This document shows, piece by piece, positions 1 through 6,851 of a stretch of 18,026 bases of DNA. The translations under genes were made by a program, and so were the position numbers. The stretch comes from CAZFMJ01 sp964520045. GTDB lineage: Bacteria; Elusimicrobiota; Elusimicrobia; Elusimicrobiales; CAZFMJ01. Where the stretch lies: NCBI GenBank assembly GCA_964520045.1, contig CAZFMJ010000061.1:1-18026 (forward strand), written 5' to 3'. Below the pieces are notes generated by a model. It made no database searches. It saw only the letters and a list, made by a program, of their open reading frames with translations, and was not told the DNA's origin. The first letter of the stretch is position 1. The number at the start of each line of letters is the position of its first letter.

Positions 1-1
1 G

Positions 2-1939
2 CTCATGCCCAGCGCGATCTTCATCGGATTCACCGGCACGCCGCTCTTGAAGCAGGACAAGCAGACCAGCTTCGAAGTCTTCGGCGGCTACATCCACACC
101 TACAAGTTCAGCGAAGGCGTGGAGGACAAGGTTATTCTCGACTTGTTGTACGAAGCGCGGGACATCGACCAACGGCTTGGCTCCGAGGAGAGAATCGATG
201 CCTGGTTCGATGCCAAGACCAAAGGCCTGAACGAGTGGCAGAAGGCCGCCTTGCGAGAGCAGTGGGGCACGATGCAAAATGTCCTCAGTTCCCGCTCGCG
301 CATGGAGCGCGTGGTGCAGGACATCATCTTCGACTTTGGCGTGAAGCCGCGTCTCTCCAACCAGCGGGGAAACGCGATTCTCGTGGCATCCAGCATCTTC
401 GAGGCGTGCAAATACTTTGAGCTGTTCCAGAAGACCGTGTTCAAGGGCAAATGCGCGGTGGTGACTTCCTACAACCCGCAGGCCCAGGACGTGACGCTGG
501 AAGAAACTGGCGCCAACACCGAGACCGACAAACAGTTCCTCTACAACACATATACTGCGCTGCTGAAAGATGTTGAAGCGCAGCCGGGCAAGTCCAAAAC
601 CGAGACTTACGAGGATAATGCCAAAAAGTTATTCAAGAAACAGCCCGCCAATATGAAGTTACTGGTGGTGGTGGATAAACTGCTCACCGGATTTGACGCG
701 CCGCCCTGCACCTACCTCTACATCGACAAGAGTATGCAGGACCACGGCCTTTTCCAGGCCATTTGCCGCGTCAACCGGCTTGACGGCGACGACAAAGAAT
801 TCGGCTATATTGTGGACTACAAAGACCTTTTCAAGAAAGTTGAAAATGCCATCGCGGTTTACACCTCCGAGCTGGATCACAGCGCTGGCGGTGCCGCCCC
901 CGAAATTTTACTGCAAGATCGGTTGACCAAGGGCCGCGAACGGCTGGACAACGCACTGGAAGCCGTCGCGCTTTTATGCGAGCCGGTGGAGCCGCCGAAG
1001 GGAGAGCTGGAGCACATCCACTACTTCTGCGGCAATAATGAGGTTGCGACAGAACTGGCCGAGCACGAGCCCCAGCGTGTCGCGCTCTACAAGGCCACGG
1101 TGGCGCTGGTGCGTGCCTATGCCAACATTGCCGACGAACTGGATGCCGCAGGGTACAGTGTTACCGAGATTTCCCGCATAAAGCAGGACCTCGCGCGCTA
1201 TCTGAACCTGCGCGAGATCATCCGCAAGGCGAGCGGCGAAACCATCGACCTCAAAGCATATGAGGCGGACATGCGCCACCTCATAGACACCTACATTGAG
1301 GCTGACGCGCCGAGGACGATTTCACCGTTTGGAGACATGCCGCTGCTGGAACTGATTGTAAAGTCGGGCATCGCCGAAGCGATCAGAAACCTGCCCGGCG
1401 GGATCAGAGGCAATAAAAATGCCGTCGCCGAGACGATCGCCAACAACGTCCGCAGAAAGATCATCAAAGAACACCTGAATGACCCGGCTTACTACGACCG
1501 GATGTCGAAGTTATTGGAAGAAATCATCGCCGACCTGAAAGCCAGGCGCATTGAATATAAGGAGTACCTTAAACGCATCGCCAAAATTGCGGAGCAAGTC
1601 CAGAGCGGTCAGGCGGAAGATACGCCTGAGCCACTCAGGAAGAGTCCAGGCTTGCGCGCTCTCTATAACAACTTGCAGGTGCCTGACAATCCTAGTCATG
1701 CGGGAGTCATCTGCGATGTGACCGCCGCTGTGACTACGGCGTACGGAACCGCGAAAGATCCGAGACTCGCTCTTGCATTGGCCATTGATGCGGTGGTGAA
1801 ACGGGTTCGACCAGACGACTATCGCGGGAATACCCCCCGCGAGAATGTGATCAAGAGCGCACTGATGCCGCTCATGAACGATGATATGAGCGAGGTCGAG
1901 CGTATTTTTCTTATCATTAAGCAGCAGCGGGAATACTGA
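2..1939 (+). CDS. hsdR: Type I restriction endonuclease subunit R, 5'-truncated by window edge
   Basis: This is the C-terminal part of HsdR, the ATP-dependent DNA translocase and nuclease subunit of a type I restriction-modification complex. The frame is already open at base 2, so the ATG at 5 is internal and the N-terminal nuclease and Walker A parts lie outside the window. Counting from that ATG, the helicase motif FIGFTGTP is at residues 6-13, DKLLTGFDAP (motif V) at 224-233 and QAICRVNR (motif VI) at 251-258. The C-terminal helical region follows to residue 644. The stop overlaps the start of the next gene by one base (TGATG), which implies translational coupling. HsdM and HsdS would be expected upstream. 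No frameshift is seen. Family call is very secure; whether the enzyme is active cannot be judged from this part. Confidence 0.95.
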   Translation, partial: LMPSAIFIGFTGTPLLKQDKQTSFEVFGGYIHTYKFSEGVEDKVILDLLYEARDIDQRLGSEERIDAWFDAKTKGLNEWQKAALREQWGTMQNVLSSRSRMERVVQDIIFDFGVKPRLSNQRGNAILVASSIFEACKYFELFQKTVFKGKCAVVTSYNPQAQDVTLEETGANTETDKQFLYNTYTALLKDVEAQPGKSKTETYEDNAKKLFKKQPANMKLLVVVDKLLTGFDAPPCTYLYIDKSMQDHGLFQAICRVNRLDGDDKEFGYIVDYKDLFKKVENAIAVYTSELDHSAGGAAPEILLQDRLTKGRERLDNALEAVALLCEPVEPPKGELEHIHYFCGNNEVATELAEHEPQRVALYKATVALVRAYANIADELDAAGYSVTEISRIKQDLARYLNLREIIRKASGETIDLKAYEADMRHLIDTYIEADAPRTISPFGDMPLLELIVKSGIAEAIRNLPGGIRGNKNAVAETIANNVRRKIIKEHLNDPAYYDRMSKLLEEIIADLKARRIEYKEYLKRIAKIAEQVQSGQAEDTPEPLRKSPGLRALYNNLQVPDNPSHAGVICDVTAAVTTAYGTAKDPRLALALAIDAVVKRVRPDDYRGNTPRENVIKSALMPLMNDDMSEVERIFLIIKQQREY

Positions 1940-2655
1940 TGCCGACAACCATAGAACTGGGTGGTACCGCCTTGGACGTGTTGAGGAAGGACATTAAGAA
2001 TGTCCATCTGAGCGTCTACCCGCCTACCGGTAAAGTACGCATCTCAGCTCCCGCGCGGATGAGCATGGACACGATCAGGCTCTTCGTAATCTCCAAGCTT
2101 GGCTGGGTCCGGCAGCAGCAGAAGAAGCTGCGCGAGCAGGAACGTGAGAGCCAGCGCGAGTATCTAGACCGCGAGAGCCAATATGTCTGGGGCAGGCGCT
2201 ACCTATTGAAATTGGCAGAGGAAGATGCCGCTCCCAGTGTGCAGATCTGTCATTCTAAGCTAATACTATGTGTTCGCTCTGGGACTGACGTGACAAAACG
2301 GGAAGAGATTATTTCCGATTGGTACCGCCGACTTCTTAAGACCGCAGTTCCGTCACTAATTGAATTGTGGGGGGCTCGACTTAGAGTCACGGTGAATGAT
2401 TTTTATGTGCAGCAGATGAAGACCCGATGGGGTAGCTGCAACCCGCATGCTCACACTATCCGATTGAATACCACGCTCGCCACTAAGCCCAGGGAGTGCT
2501 TAGAGTACATAGTAGTGCACGAAATGGTTCACCTGATAGAGCCCACGCACGGACCAAAGTTTCTTGCGTTAATGGACCGCGTCATGCCGAACTGGCGTGA
2601 CACACGCGAACTCCTCAATCGCCTCCCAGCGAGGCATGAGCGGTGGAACTATTGA
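1939..2655 (+). CDS. YgjP/DUF45-type M48-like metal-dependent hydrolase
   Basis: A 238-residue protein of the YgjP-like (DUF45, WLM-related) metallopeptidase fold. The signature TRWGSC is at residues 163-168, and the zinc site HEMVH is at 194-198 with a further His at 204 (HExxHx5H). The basic, helical N-terminal half (about 55-80) is typical of the family. The start shares one base with the hsdR stop, so the two are almost certainly co-translated. Genes of this family are frequent last genes of type I restriction operons, where their role is unclear; regulation or processing of the R subunit is a plausible inference, not something visible here. It is full length and all metal ligands are present. 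Confidence 0.88.
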   Translation: MPTTIELGGTALDVLRKDIKNVHLSVYPPTGKVRISAPARMSMDTIRLFVISKLGWVRQQQKKLREQERESQREYLDRESQYVWGRRYLLKLAEEDAAPSVQICHSKLILCVRSGTDVTKREEIISDWYRRLLKTAVPSLIELWGARLRVTVNDFYVQQMKTRWGSCNPHAHTIRLNTTLATKPRECLEYIVVHEMVHLIEPTHGPKFLALMDRVMPNWRDTRELLNRLPARHERWNY

Positions 2656-2691
2656 GGGAAACGTACGCGTCAATTTCCTATGCAGCAAAAT

Positions 2692-2722
2692 CAGGGGACA
2701 CCATACTCATTTACGCCGATAC
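2692..2722. repeat. Possible transposon-associated short motif
   Basis: The stretch around 2692-2712 carries the word GGGGACACCATACTCATTT. From memory, close variants occur in many bacterial genomes next to REP-associated (IS200-like) tyrosine transposase genes. No transposase remains in this window, so at most this is a scar. The link is recollection only. Confidence 0.25.
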
Positions 2723-2825
2723 AGCCTTTGATTTCTTAATTTTCCTGCGATTACGCGCCAACGCAGGAATAGTGAGGGTAGCGCGGAGGGAACCGCTTCT
2801 CACAAATTAAAAGATTTTTTTAAGG

Positions 2826-2922
2826 ACAGGAGGGGACTGGATCCTCCTCCTACACCCCGCTGACGGCGGGCTTCGGAGAGACATGCTCTCCTTCGCCTTG
2901 CCAATGGCGGGCTACGGAGGAG
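2826..2922. repeat. Stacked palindromic repeat region
   Basis: A 97-base non-coding block dense in inverted repeats. The outer arms are CTCCTCC (2844-2850) and GGAGGAG (2916-2922). Inside lie CCCGC/GCGGG (2856-2860 with 2866-2870, or alternatively with 2907-2911) and GGAGAG/CTCTCC around the loop ACATG (2875-2891). The words CTTCGGAG and CTACGGAGGAG repeat within it. Such cloverleaf-like repeats are typical of small mobile palindromic elements. No terminal T-run is present, so a simple terminator is unlikely. Together with the next repeat, this fills the 486-base gap between the restriction genes and the phospholipase-like gene, in which I see no coding gene. Confidence 0.5.
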
Positions 2923-2971
2923 CAAACCGATTGGGACATTTCGGGGATGACGGGAAGGAACGGCAAAGAGG

Positions 2972-3021
2972 ACTGGATTCCCTCCGAACAACCGGCGGGC
3001 GAGCCGGTTTCCGCCGGAACG
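2972..3021 (+). repeat. 50-bp REP-like palindromic repeat, copy 1
   Basis: This copy matches 8051-8100 at 47 of 50 positions (differences at 2982, 3011 and 3013). It begins ACTGGATTCC and ends GGAACG, with an internal perfect inverted repeat AACCGGC/GCCGGTT around a 6-base loop. A shorter echo, GGACTGGATCC, occurs at 2833-2843. The GGATTCC...GGAA ends recall the small chromosomal palindromic repeats common in many bacteria. No transposase is nearby. Confidence 0.75.
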
Positions 3022-3063
3022 ACGGTTTTTTCGCCCCCACCTCAATCCTCCGCTTTCAGCGGC

Positions 3064-3092
3064 TTTAACCGGACACTGTATTATGGTATATT
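3064..3092 (+). promoter_or_regulatory. Weak sigma70-like promoter
   Basis: TATATT at 3087-3092 is a good -10 box. The only -35 candidate at 17 bases is the poor TTTAAC at 3064-3069. It lies about 50 bases upstream of the phospholipase-like gene and just after a small hairpin (CCGCT/AGCGG, 3050-3062). Plausible but weak. Confidence 0.3.
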
Positions 3093-3141
3093 CTCTAACG
3101 CAGGGCGACGCGCGGGATTATATGGGCAAAGGGGAACCTTC

Positions 3142-4161
3142 ATGAACAAAAGCATCACATGGCTGGCGTTGATATGTCTGTTGGCCGGCCTCGCGCCGCG
3201 CATGGCATTCGCGAGCGGGCAGGCGCTCCACCTGATGATCGCGAGCAAGGCGATCAAAAAGATAAAATCCGCGGGCCTTGACAAGCTGCTGGATGAAAAG
3301 CGGAGATGGTTCCTGTCGGGCTCCATATTCCCGGACTCCGGAGCCGGCGAGAAGGGGTTTTCCGATTTCCTCCACGGCAAAAAATTTCTGAACGCCTATG
3401 CCGGCTATGTCGTAGAGACCTGCGGCAAGGACTTCAACACGCACTGCAGGGACCGGATGGCGCATTTCCTCGGCGTCCTGACTCATATACGGACGGACAT
3501 AAGATTCGACCGCTACTTCGTGACAAGAGTCAAGAAGGAGTGTAAATTCAAGGACGTATCCGACTCCGCGCAATACTGGGCGGACAACCACCTTGACCCT
3601 ATCGCGGTCTGCAAGCACCGGGATTTCGGCGAGCATTACGGCCTGACCTTTATCGAGAAGGTCGAATATCCCGACGATACTTTGATAGCCGTCTTCGCGA
3701 AAGCGGAAGGGGACAAAGACTACGACAAGCACGCCCTCAGGAAAGGGATCGAAAAACAGACGGCTCTCCTTAAGAAAGAGTTCACGCTCAAGGACGCGGG
3801 CATTTTCTGCGAGACCTACCTGGCGCTGTCCTCCCCGGCCAACGACCTCGTGGATAAGTTCGGCGCCAAAGATTGCGATTGCGGAGAGATCGGGCGGAGC
3901 AAGGGCTGCACCTGCAACTACTGGGATCAATGCGAGTGGGGCTCAAAAGAGGAACACTACTATTCGGGCAACAAAATAGAGGGGAGCGTGGACGACATCG
4001 GACAGGATGTCATGCCCGAATGGCTGGAAACGACGTATGACGCGCTGATGGACGCCATAAAGAAGGGCAAGGAGACTCCGGTCTTTGAAAAAAAGGGAAA
4101 GTGGCCGGATCAAGATTTGTGCCGGATGTGGGAACCGGATTCGGCGAAGCACTGCCAATAG
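3142..4161 (+). CDS. Secreted zinc-dependent phospholipase C-like protein
   Basis: A 339-residue exported protein. The start at 3142 is chosen because GGGGA (3131-3135) precedes it by 6 bases and a clean signal peptide follows (hydrophobic 5-18, AFA cleavage motif at 22-24); an upstream extension of the frame to 2947 reads through the repeat and is not credible. The mature part resembles the zinc-dependent phospholipase C fold (PF00882): His30, the FLSGSIFPD segment with Asp65, His78, then HFLGVLTHIRTD with His108, His115 and Asp119. These are candidate metal ligands, by family analogy. The C-terminal third has a Cys cluster (DCDCGEIGRSKGCTC), probably disulfides or a metal site, which is not usual for the family. 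A substrate cannot be named. The secretin-like gene follows after 51 bases, so the two may be co-transcribed. Confidence 0.6.
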   Translation: MNKSITWLALICLLAGLAPRMAFASGQALHLMIASKAIKKIKSAGLDKLLDEKRRWFLSGSIFPDSGAGEKGFSDFLHGKKFLNAYAGYVVETCGKDFNTHCRDRMAHFLGVLTHIRTDIRFDRYFVTRVKKECKFKDVSDSAQYWADNHLDPIAVCKHRDFGEHYGLTFIEKVEYPDDTLIAVFAKAEGDKDYDKHALRKGIEKQTALLKKEFTLKDAGIFCETYLALSSPANDLVDKFGAKDCDCGEIGRSKGCTCNYWDQCEWGSKEEHYYSGNKIEGSVDDIGQDVMPEWLETTYDALMDAIKKGKETPVFEKKGKWPDQDLCRMWEPDSAKHCQ

Positions 4162-4212
4162 CCGTCCGCCGGCAAAAGCCGCGATAAATTTTATAAAACA
4201 TGGAGACGCATT

Positions 4213-6024
4213 ATGCTTCTTCCTTCCGCCGCCGGAATCCGCTGGACATGGGCGCTGCTGGCCGCCGCTCTCGCCGGCTGCGCGGCCTCCGGGCCGCGTA
4301 TGCAGGCCCAAAACGGCCTTTCCGGTCCTGACCGGCTTTCGTCCATCCCTGTCTCGCGCCTCCTGCCCCCGGCGGACAGCAAGAAGGCGTCGGACATCAA
4401 CATCCGCAAAGGCATCCCGACCCTTCAAAAAGGGGACTACAGGAAGGCGTCGAAAGAGTTCAATCAGGCTCTGCGCACCGATCCCTCCAACTCTAATTTC
4501 CAGTTCCTGAACGGGCTGGCATACCACCTTATGGCGGAAAACGGCGACGCCAGCAACTACGAGCAGGCCATGATCGCCTACGACCTGGCCCTCAAGTTCG
4601 ATCCCGACAACTGGCTCGCTTCCCAGCAGGTGGGGCAAATATGCCTGGCCAAGAAGGACTACGCGTCGGCCCGGGAATATTTCGCCCGCGCGCTCCTTCA
4701 CCAGCCGGACGACCCCGACATCCTCTACGGGCTGGCCCAGGCTTCCTATCACGACCATGACCTCCAGATGGCGCTCGCGACGATAGACCGCGCCGATACG
4801 CTGCGCCCCGGTTCCGCCCGCATCGCGGGGGCGCACGCGCTGATCTCCGCGGCCGCCGGAAAGATCACCGAAGCGAAGACGCATCTCGCCGATTACAACA
4901 AGGCCGAGCCCAATAAGGACAGGGTCGCGCGCCTCTCCGGCAAGGTGGAGGAATGGGAACGCCTGCGCGATGCCGTCGCGGATAACAAGGAGAAGGGAGT
5001 TCTCTCCCCGAAACCGCCCGCGACCGCGCCGAACGCTTCCGCCCGGACCGCCGGGCCTCCGGAGGAGGAGGCCGGCGAAGAGAAGATGGTCATCCTCGAC
5101 GTGGTAATGATCAGGACCGAAGAGTACCAGACCACCAACAAAGGCGTCAACCTCCTTGAAGGCCTCATGGCGCAGTTCAGCGGCGAATACACATACAGCA
5201 AAACCTTTGAGAACGACGACCCCCCGACCGTCCAGAAAGTCCTCTCGCACAGGATCACGATCCCGGAGATCAACTATAACCTAAACATTTTCAACGCCGC
5301 GGACGACCAGAACGAGATACTGGCCCGGCCCACGCTGGTCGCGCTCAACGGGAAACCTTCGACGTTCTTCGCGGGCTCGTCCGTCGACGTCGCCATTACC
5401 GGCGCGCAGGACGTGGATCTCAAGACCATCGAAGCGGGAGTCACGCTTTCGGTGACCCCCACCTTCCTGCCGAACGGCCGCATCATGATGGAGGTCGCGG
5501 CCGGCCGGTCTTTCTTCGAAATGGGGGCCGTGGGCACGTTCAAGGAGAGCATCAGAACGTCCAAGAATACGGTGTCCGCGAACGTGGTGATGAACCCGCA
5601 CCAGACCCTTATTCTGAGCGGTTTGCGCGAGAAGCAGACCACGGAGACTAAATCGGGGGTACCCCTGCTTCGCGACATCCCCCTGCTCCAATATCTCTTT
5701 TCCAACGAGAAGACCCTGGACTTCCATAAATCAGTGGTTATCCTGATAACTCCCCGCAGGCCTCATCCCGGAGTGGACAGCTCCCCGGACCAGGACCAGA
5801 TACGGACGCTCCGCGGCGAGCCGCAGTATCTCAAGACGTACCGCGAGCGCTACGGACACTTGTTCGGGCAGGATACCAACATCGGACATATCTGGGGGAA
5901 CCTGTTGACATACAAGGTTTTTATCGAGCTATACAAAACCGGCACTTTCGACCGCAAATGGTGGGGGGAAAAGGAACATCTTAACTCCGTCCTCCGCCGC
6001 GCGCTGAGCTTCCTGTATTACTGA
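4213..6024 (+). CDS. TPR-containing secretin-domain lipoprotein
   Basis: A 603-residue protein with three parts. A lipoprotein signal is at 1-23 (lipobox LAGC, Cys23). Four to five tetratricopeptide-like repeats span about 60-235 (for example GDYRKASKEFNQAL at 74-87 and KDYASAREYFARAL at 148-161). After a Pro/Ala/Glu-rich linker (265-290) comes a secretin core at about 345-515 with the hallmark VPLLRDIPLLQYLF at 483-496. Secretins form outer-membrane gates of type II/III secretion, type IV pili and phage extrusion. Here the usual N0-N3 ring domains seem replaced by the TPR part, and no other secretion or pilus gene lies nearby. GGAG at 4202-4205 supports the start. About 85 residues follow the secretin core and end in a Trp/Tyr-rich tail. 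The secretin call is secure; its machine is unknown. Confidence 0.85.
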   Translation: MLLPSAAGIRWTWALLAAALAGCAASGPRMQAQNGLSGPDRLSSIPVSRLLPPADSKKASDINIRKGIPTLQKGDYRKASKEFNQALRTDPSNSNFQFLNGLAYHLMAENGDASNYEQAMIAYDLALKFDPDNWLASQQVGQICLAKKDYASAREYFARALLHQPDDPDILYGLAQASYHDHDLQMALATIDRADTLRPGSARIAGAHALISAAAGKITEAKTHLADYNKAEPNKDRVARLSGKVEEWERLRDAVADNKEKGVLSPKPPATAPNASARTAGPPEEEAGEEKMVILDVVMIRTEEYQTTNKGVNLLEGLMAQFSGEYTYSKTFENDDPPTVQKVLSHRITIPEINYNLNIFNAADDQNEILARPTLVALNGKPSTFFAGSSVDVAITGAQDVDLKTIEAGVTLSVTPTFLPNGRIMMEVAAGRSFFEMGAVGTFKESIRTSKNTVSANVVMNPHQTLILSGLREKQTTETKSGVPLLRDIPLLQYLFSNEKTLDFHKSVVILITPRRPHPGVDSSPDQDQIRTLRGEPQYLKTYRERYGHLFGQDTNIGHIWGNLLTYKVFIELYKTGTFDRKWWGEKEHLNSVLRRALSFLYY

Positions 6025-6091
6025 CGACCAGGCTGGAACGCTGGTTGAGATATTGTTTGACCGGCGTTCCCGCCCCCGTTGATTTTAACCT

Positions 6092-6150
6092 ATGCCGCAA
6101 GCCCCAACAATAAGCATTTCGGCGCCGCTGTCTGCGTGTCATTGCGGCAT
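6092..6150. repeat. 9-bp perfect inverted repeat upstream of small gene
   Basis: ATGCCGCAA (6092-6100) and TTGCGGCAT (6142-6150) are perfect complements 41 bases apart, ending about 20 bases before the next start codon. They could fold in the leader RNA or bind a dimeric regulator. Nothing more can be said. Confidence 0.35.
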
Positions 6151-6170
6151 TTGAGAAAGGAAGGAATTTT

Positions 6171-6467
6171 ATGGATGCGGACTATCCCGAAGTGACGCGC
6201 GCGGTGGAAGAAATACGGACCGTTATCGCCGCGCTGGAGAAAAACGGCGGAGACTATACAGCATTGCTGCGCGCCGCGCTTTCCGATATTGAAACCGGCA
6301 ACAGATTCGCCGCGAAAGAGGCCGTTTTGAAAGTCGGGGAAATGTGCCATCCCAAGTGTTTGGGAGATATCTATCTCAAAGATGTATCTTCGGCTGAATG
6401 GTTCAGCCGGCTTGAGCGGCTGGAAGCGGCATGCGCCTCCGCTTTTGAGCGTCTCGAAAACCTATAA
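6171..6467 (+). CDS. Small hypothetical helical protein
   Basis: A 98-residue acidic protein, not recognised. It lacks a signal peptide or membrane segment and is predicted by eye to be nearly all helix, with heptad-like Leu/Ala spacing at 10-45 and 75-98. Two Cys lie close together (CHPKC, about 59-63), and a third Cys sits in the C-terminal helix. A strong ribosome site GGAAGGA (6159-6165) stands 5 bases before the ATG, which supports a real gene. After its TAA the same frame stays open and coding-like to 6620, which is described separately. Confidence 0.6.
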   Translation: MDADYPEVTRAVEEIRTVIAALEKNGGDYTALLRAALSDIETGNRFAAKEAVLKVGEMCHPKCLGDIYLKDVSSAEWFSRLERLEAACASAFERLENL

Positions 6468-6620
6468 AGGACAGCGGGACGGCTGGACCGCGATGAAGAA
6501 GGTGAGGGGGACGTAGCTTTGTTTCTTGAATATTTGGAACTATTCTCAAAGATTAAAAGATTTAATATAAAGAGGGTAGACGGAAAAGCAAAAACAGAAG
6601 ATGTGAGACGGCAAGAGTAA
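6468..6620 (+). pseudogene. Orphan coding-like fragment without a start codon
   Basis: Directly after the stop at 6465-6467 the frame reads 50 codons to a TAA at 6618-6620. The product is protein-like: an acidic stretch, then ALFLEYLELFSKIKRFNIKR and a charged tail. There is no ATG in this frame and no ribosome site. The segment sits just upstream of a DinD-like remnant, so it may be the tail of a decayed gene. The family is not recognised. Confidence 0.3.
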
Positions 6621-6677
6621 CAGAATAAAAACGCGCTTGTCTTAACATCAGGAAATGGTCACAGACGGGGGACCGTT

Positions 6678-6851
6678 ATGGATAAGCAATTGATGATAGA
6701 ATTGAATAAAAAATTTGAAGATTCTTCATACGAACAGGATGGCGTGGAATATAACTCACACCAGTTGATAAGCCATCATTTTGTTGAGGTCAACAAAACG
6801 ATGCGTAAAACGAATCGGAAATATTTACCCGAACCACAGAGGGAAAAATGA
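6678..6851 (+). pseudogene. 57-codon ORF resembling an internally deleted DinD
   Basis: A short in-frame ORF with a good ribosome site (GGGGGA, 6667-6672) that overlaps the next gene by four bases (ATGA). The N-terminal part (MDKQLMIELNKKFEDSSYEQ, then DGVEY) matches my memory of the start of DNA-damage-inducible protein D family members, which normally continue with a W-ARDLQ-like motif. Residues 30-41 (ISHHFVEVNKTM) resemble a later DinD segment, and the tail (LPEPQREK) resembles its C-terminus. A full DinD is about 270-290 residues. The simplest reading is one or more in-frame deletions that left the operon junction intact. Alternatively it is a real small partner of the nuclease downstream. 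The homology is from memory and unverified. Confidence 0.5.

Noticed and set aside
3118..3930. 270-codon minus-strand ORF
   Set aside because: Shadow of the phospholipase-like gene; no ribosome site or family pattern.
3943..5250. 435-codon minus-strand ORF
   Set aside because: It is antisense to two well-supported plus-strand genes in GC-rich DNA, and its product is Arg/Gly/Val-rich without a domain.
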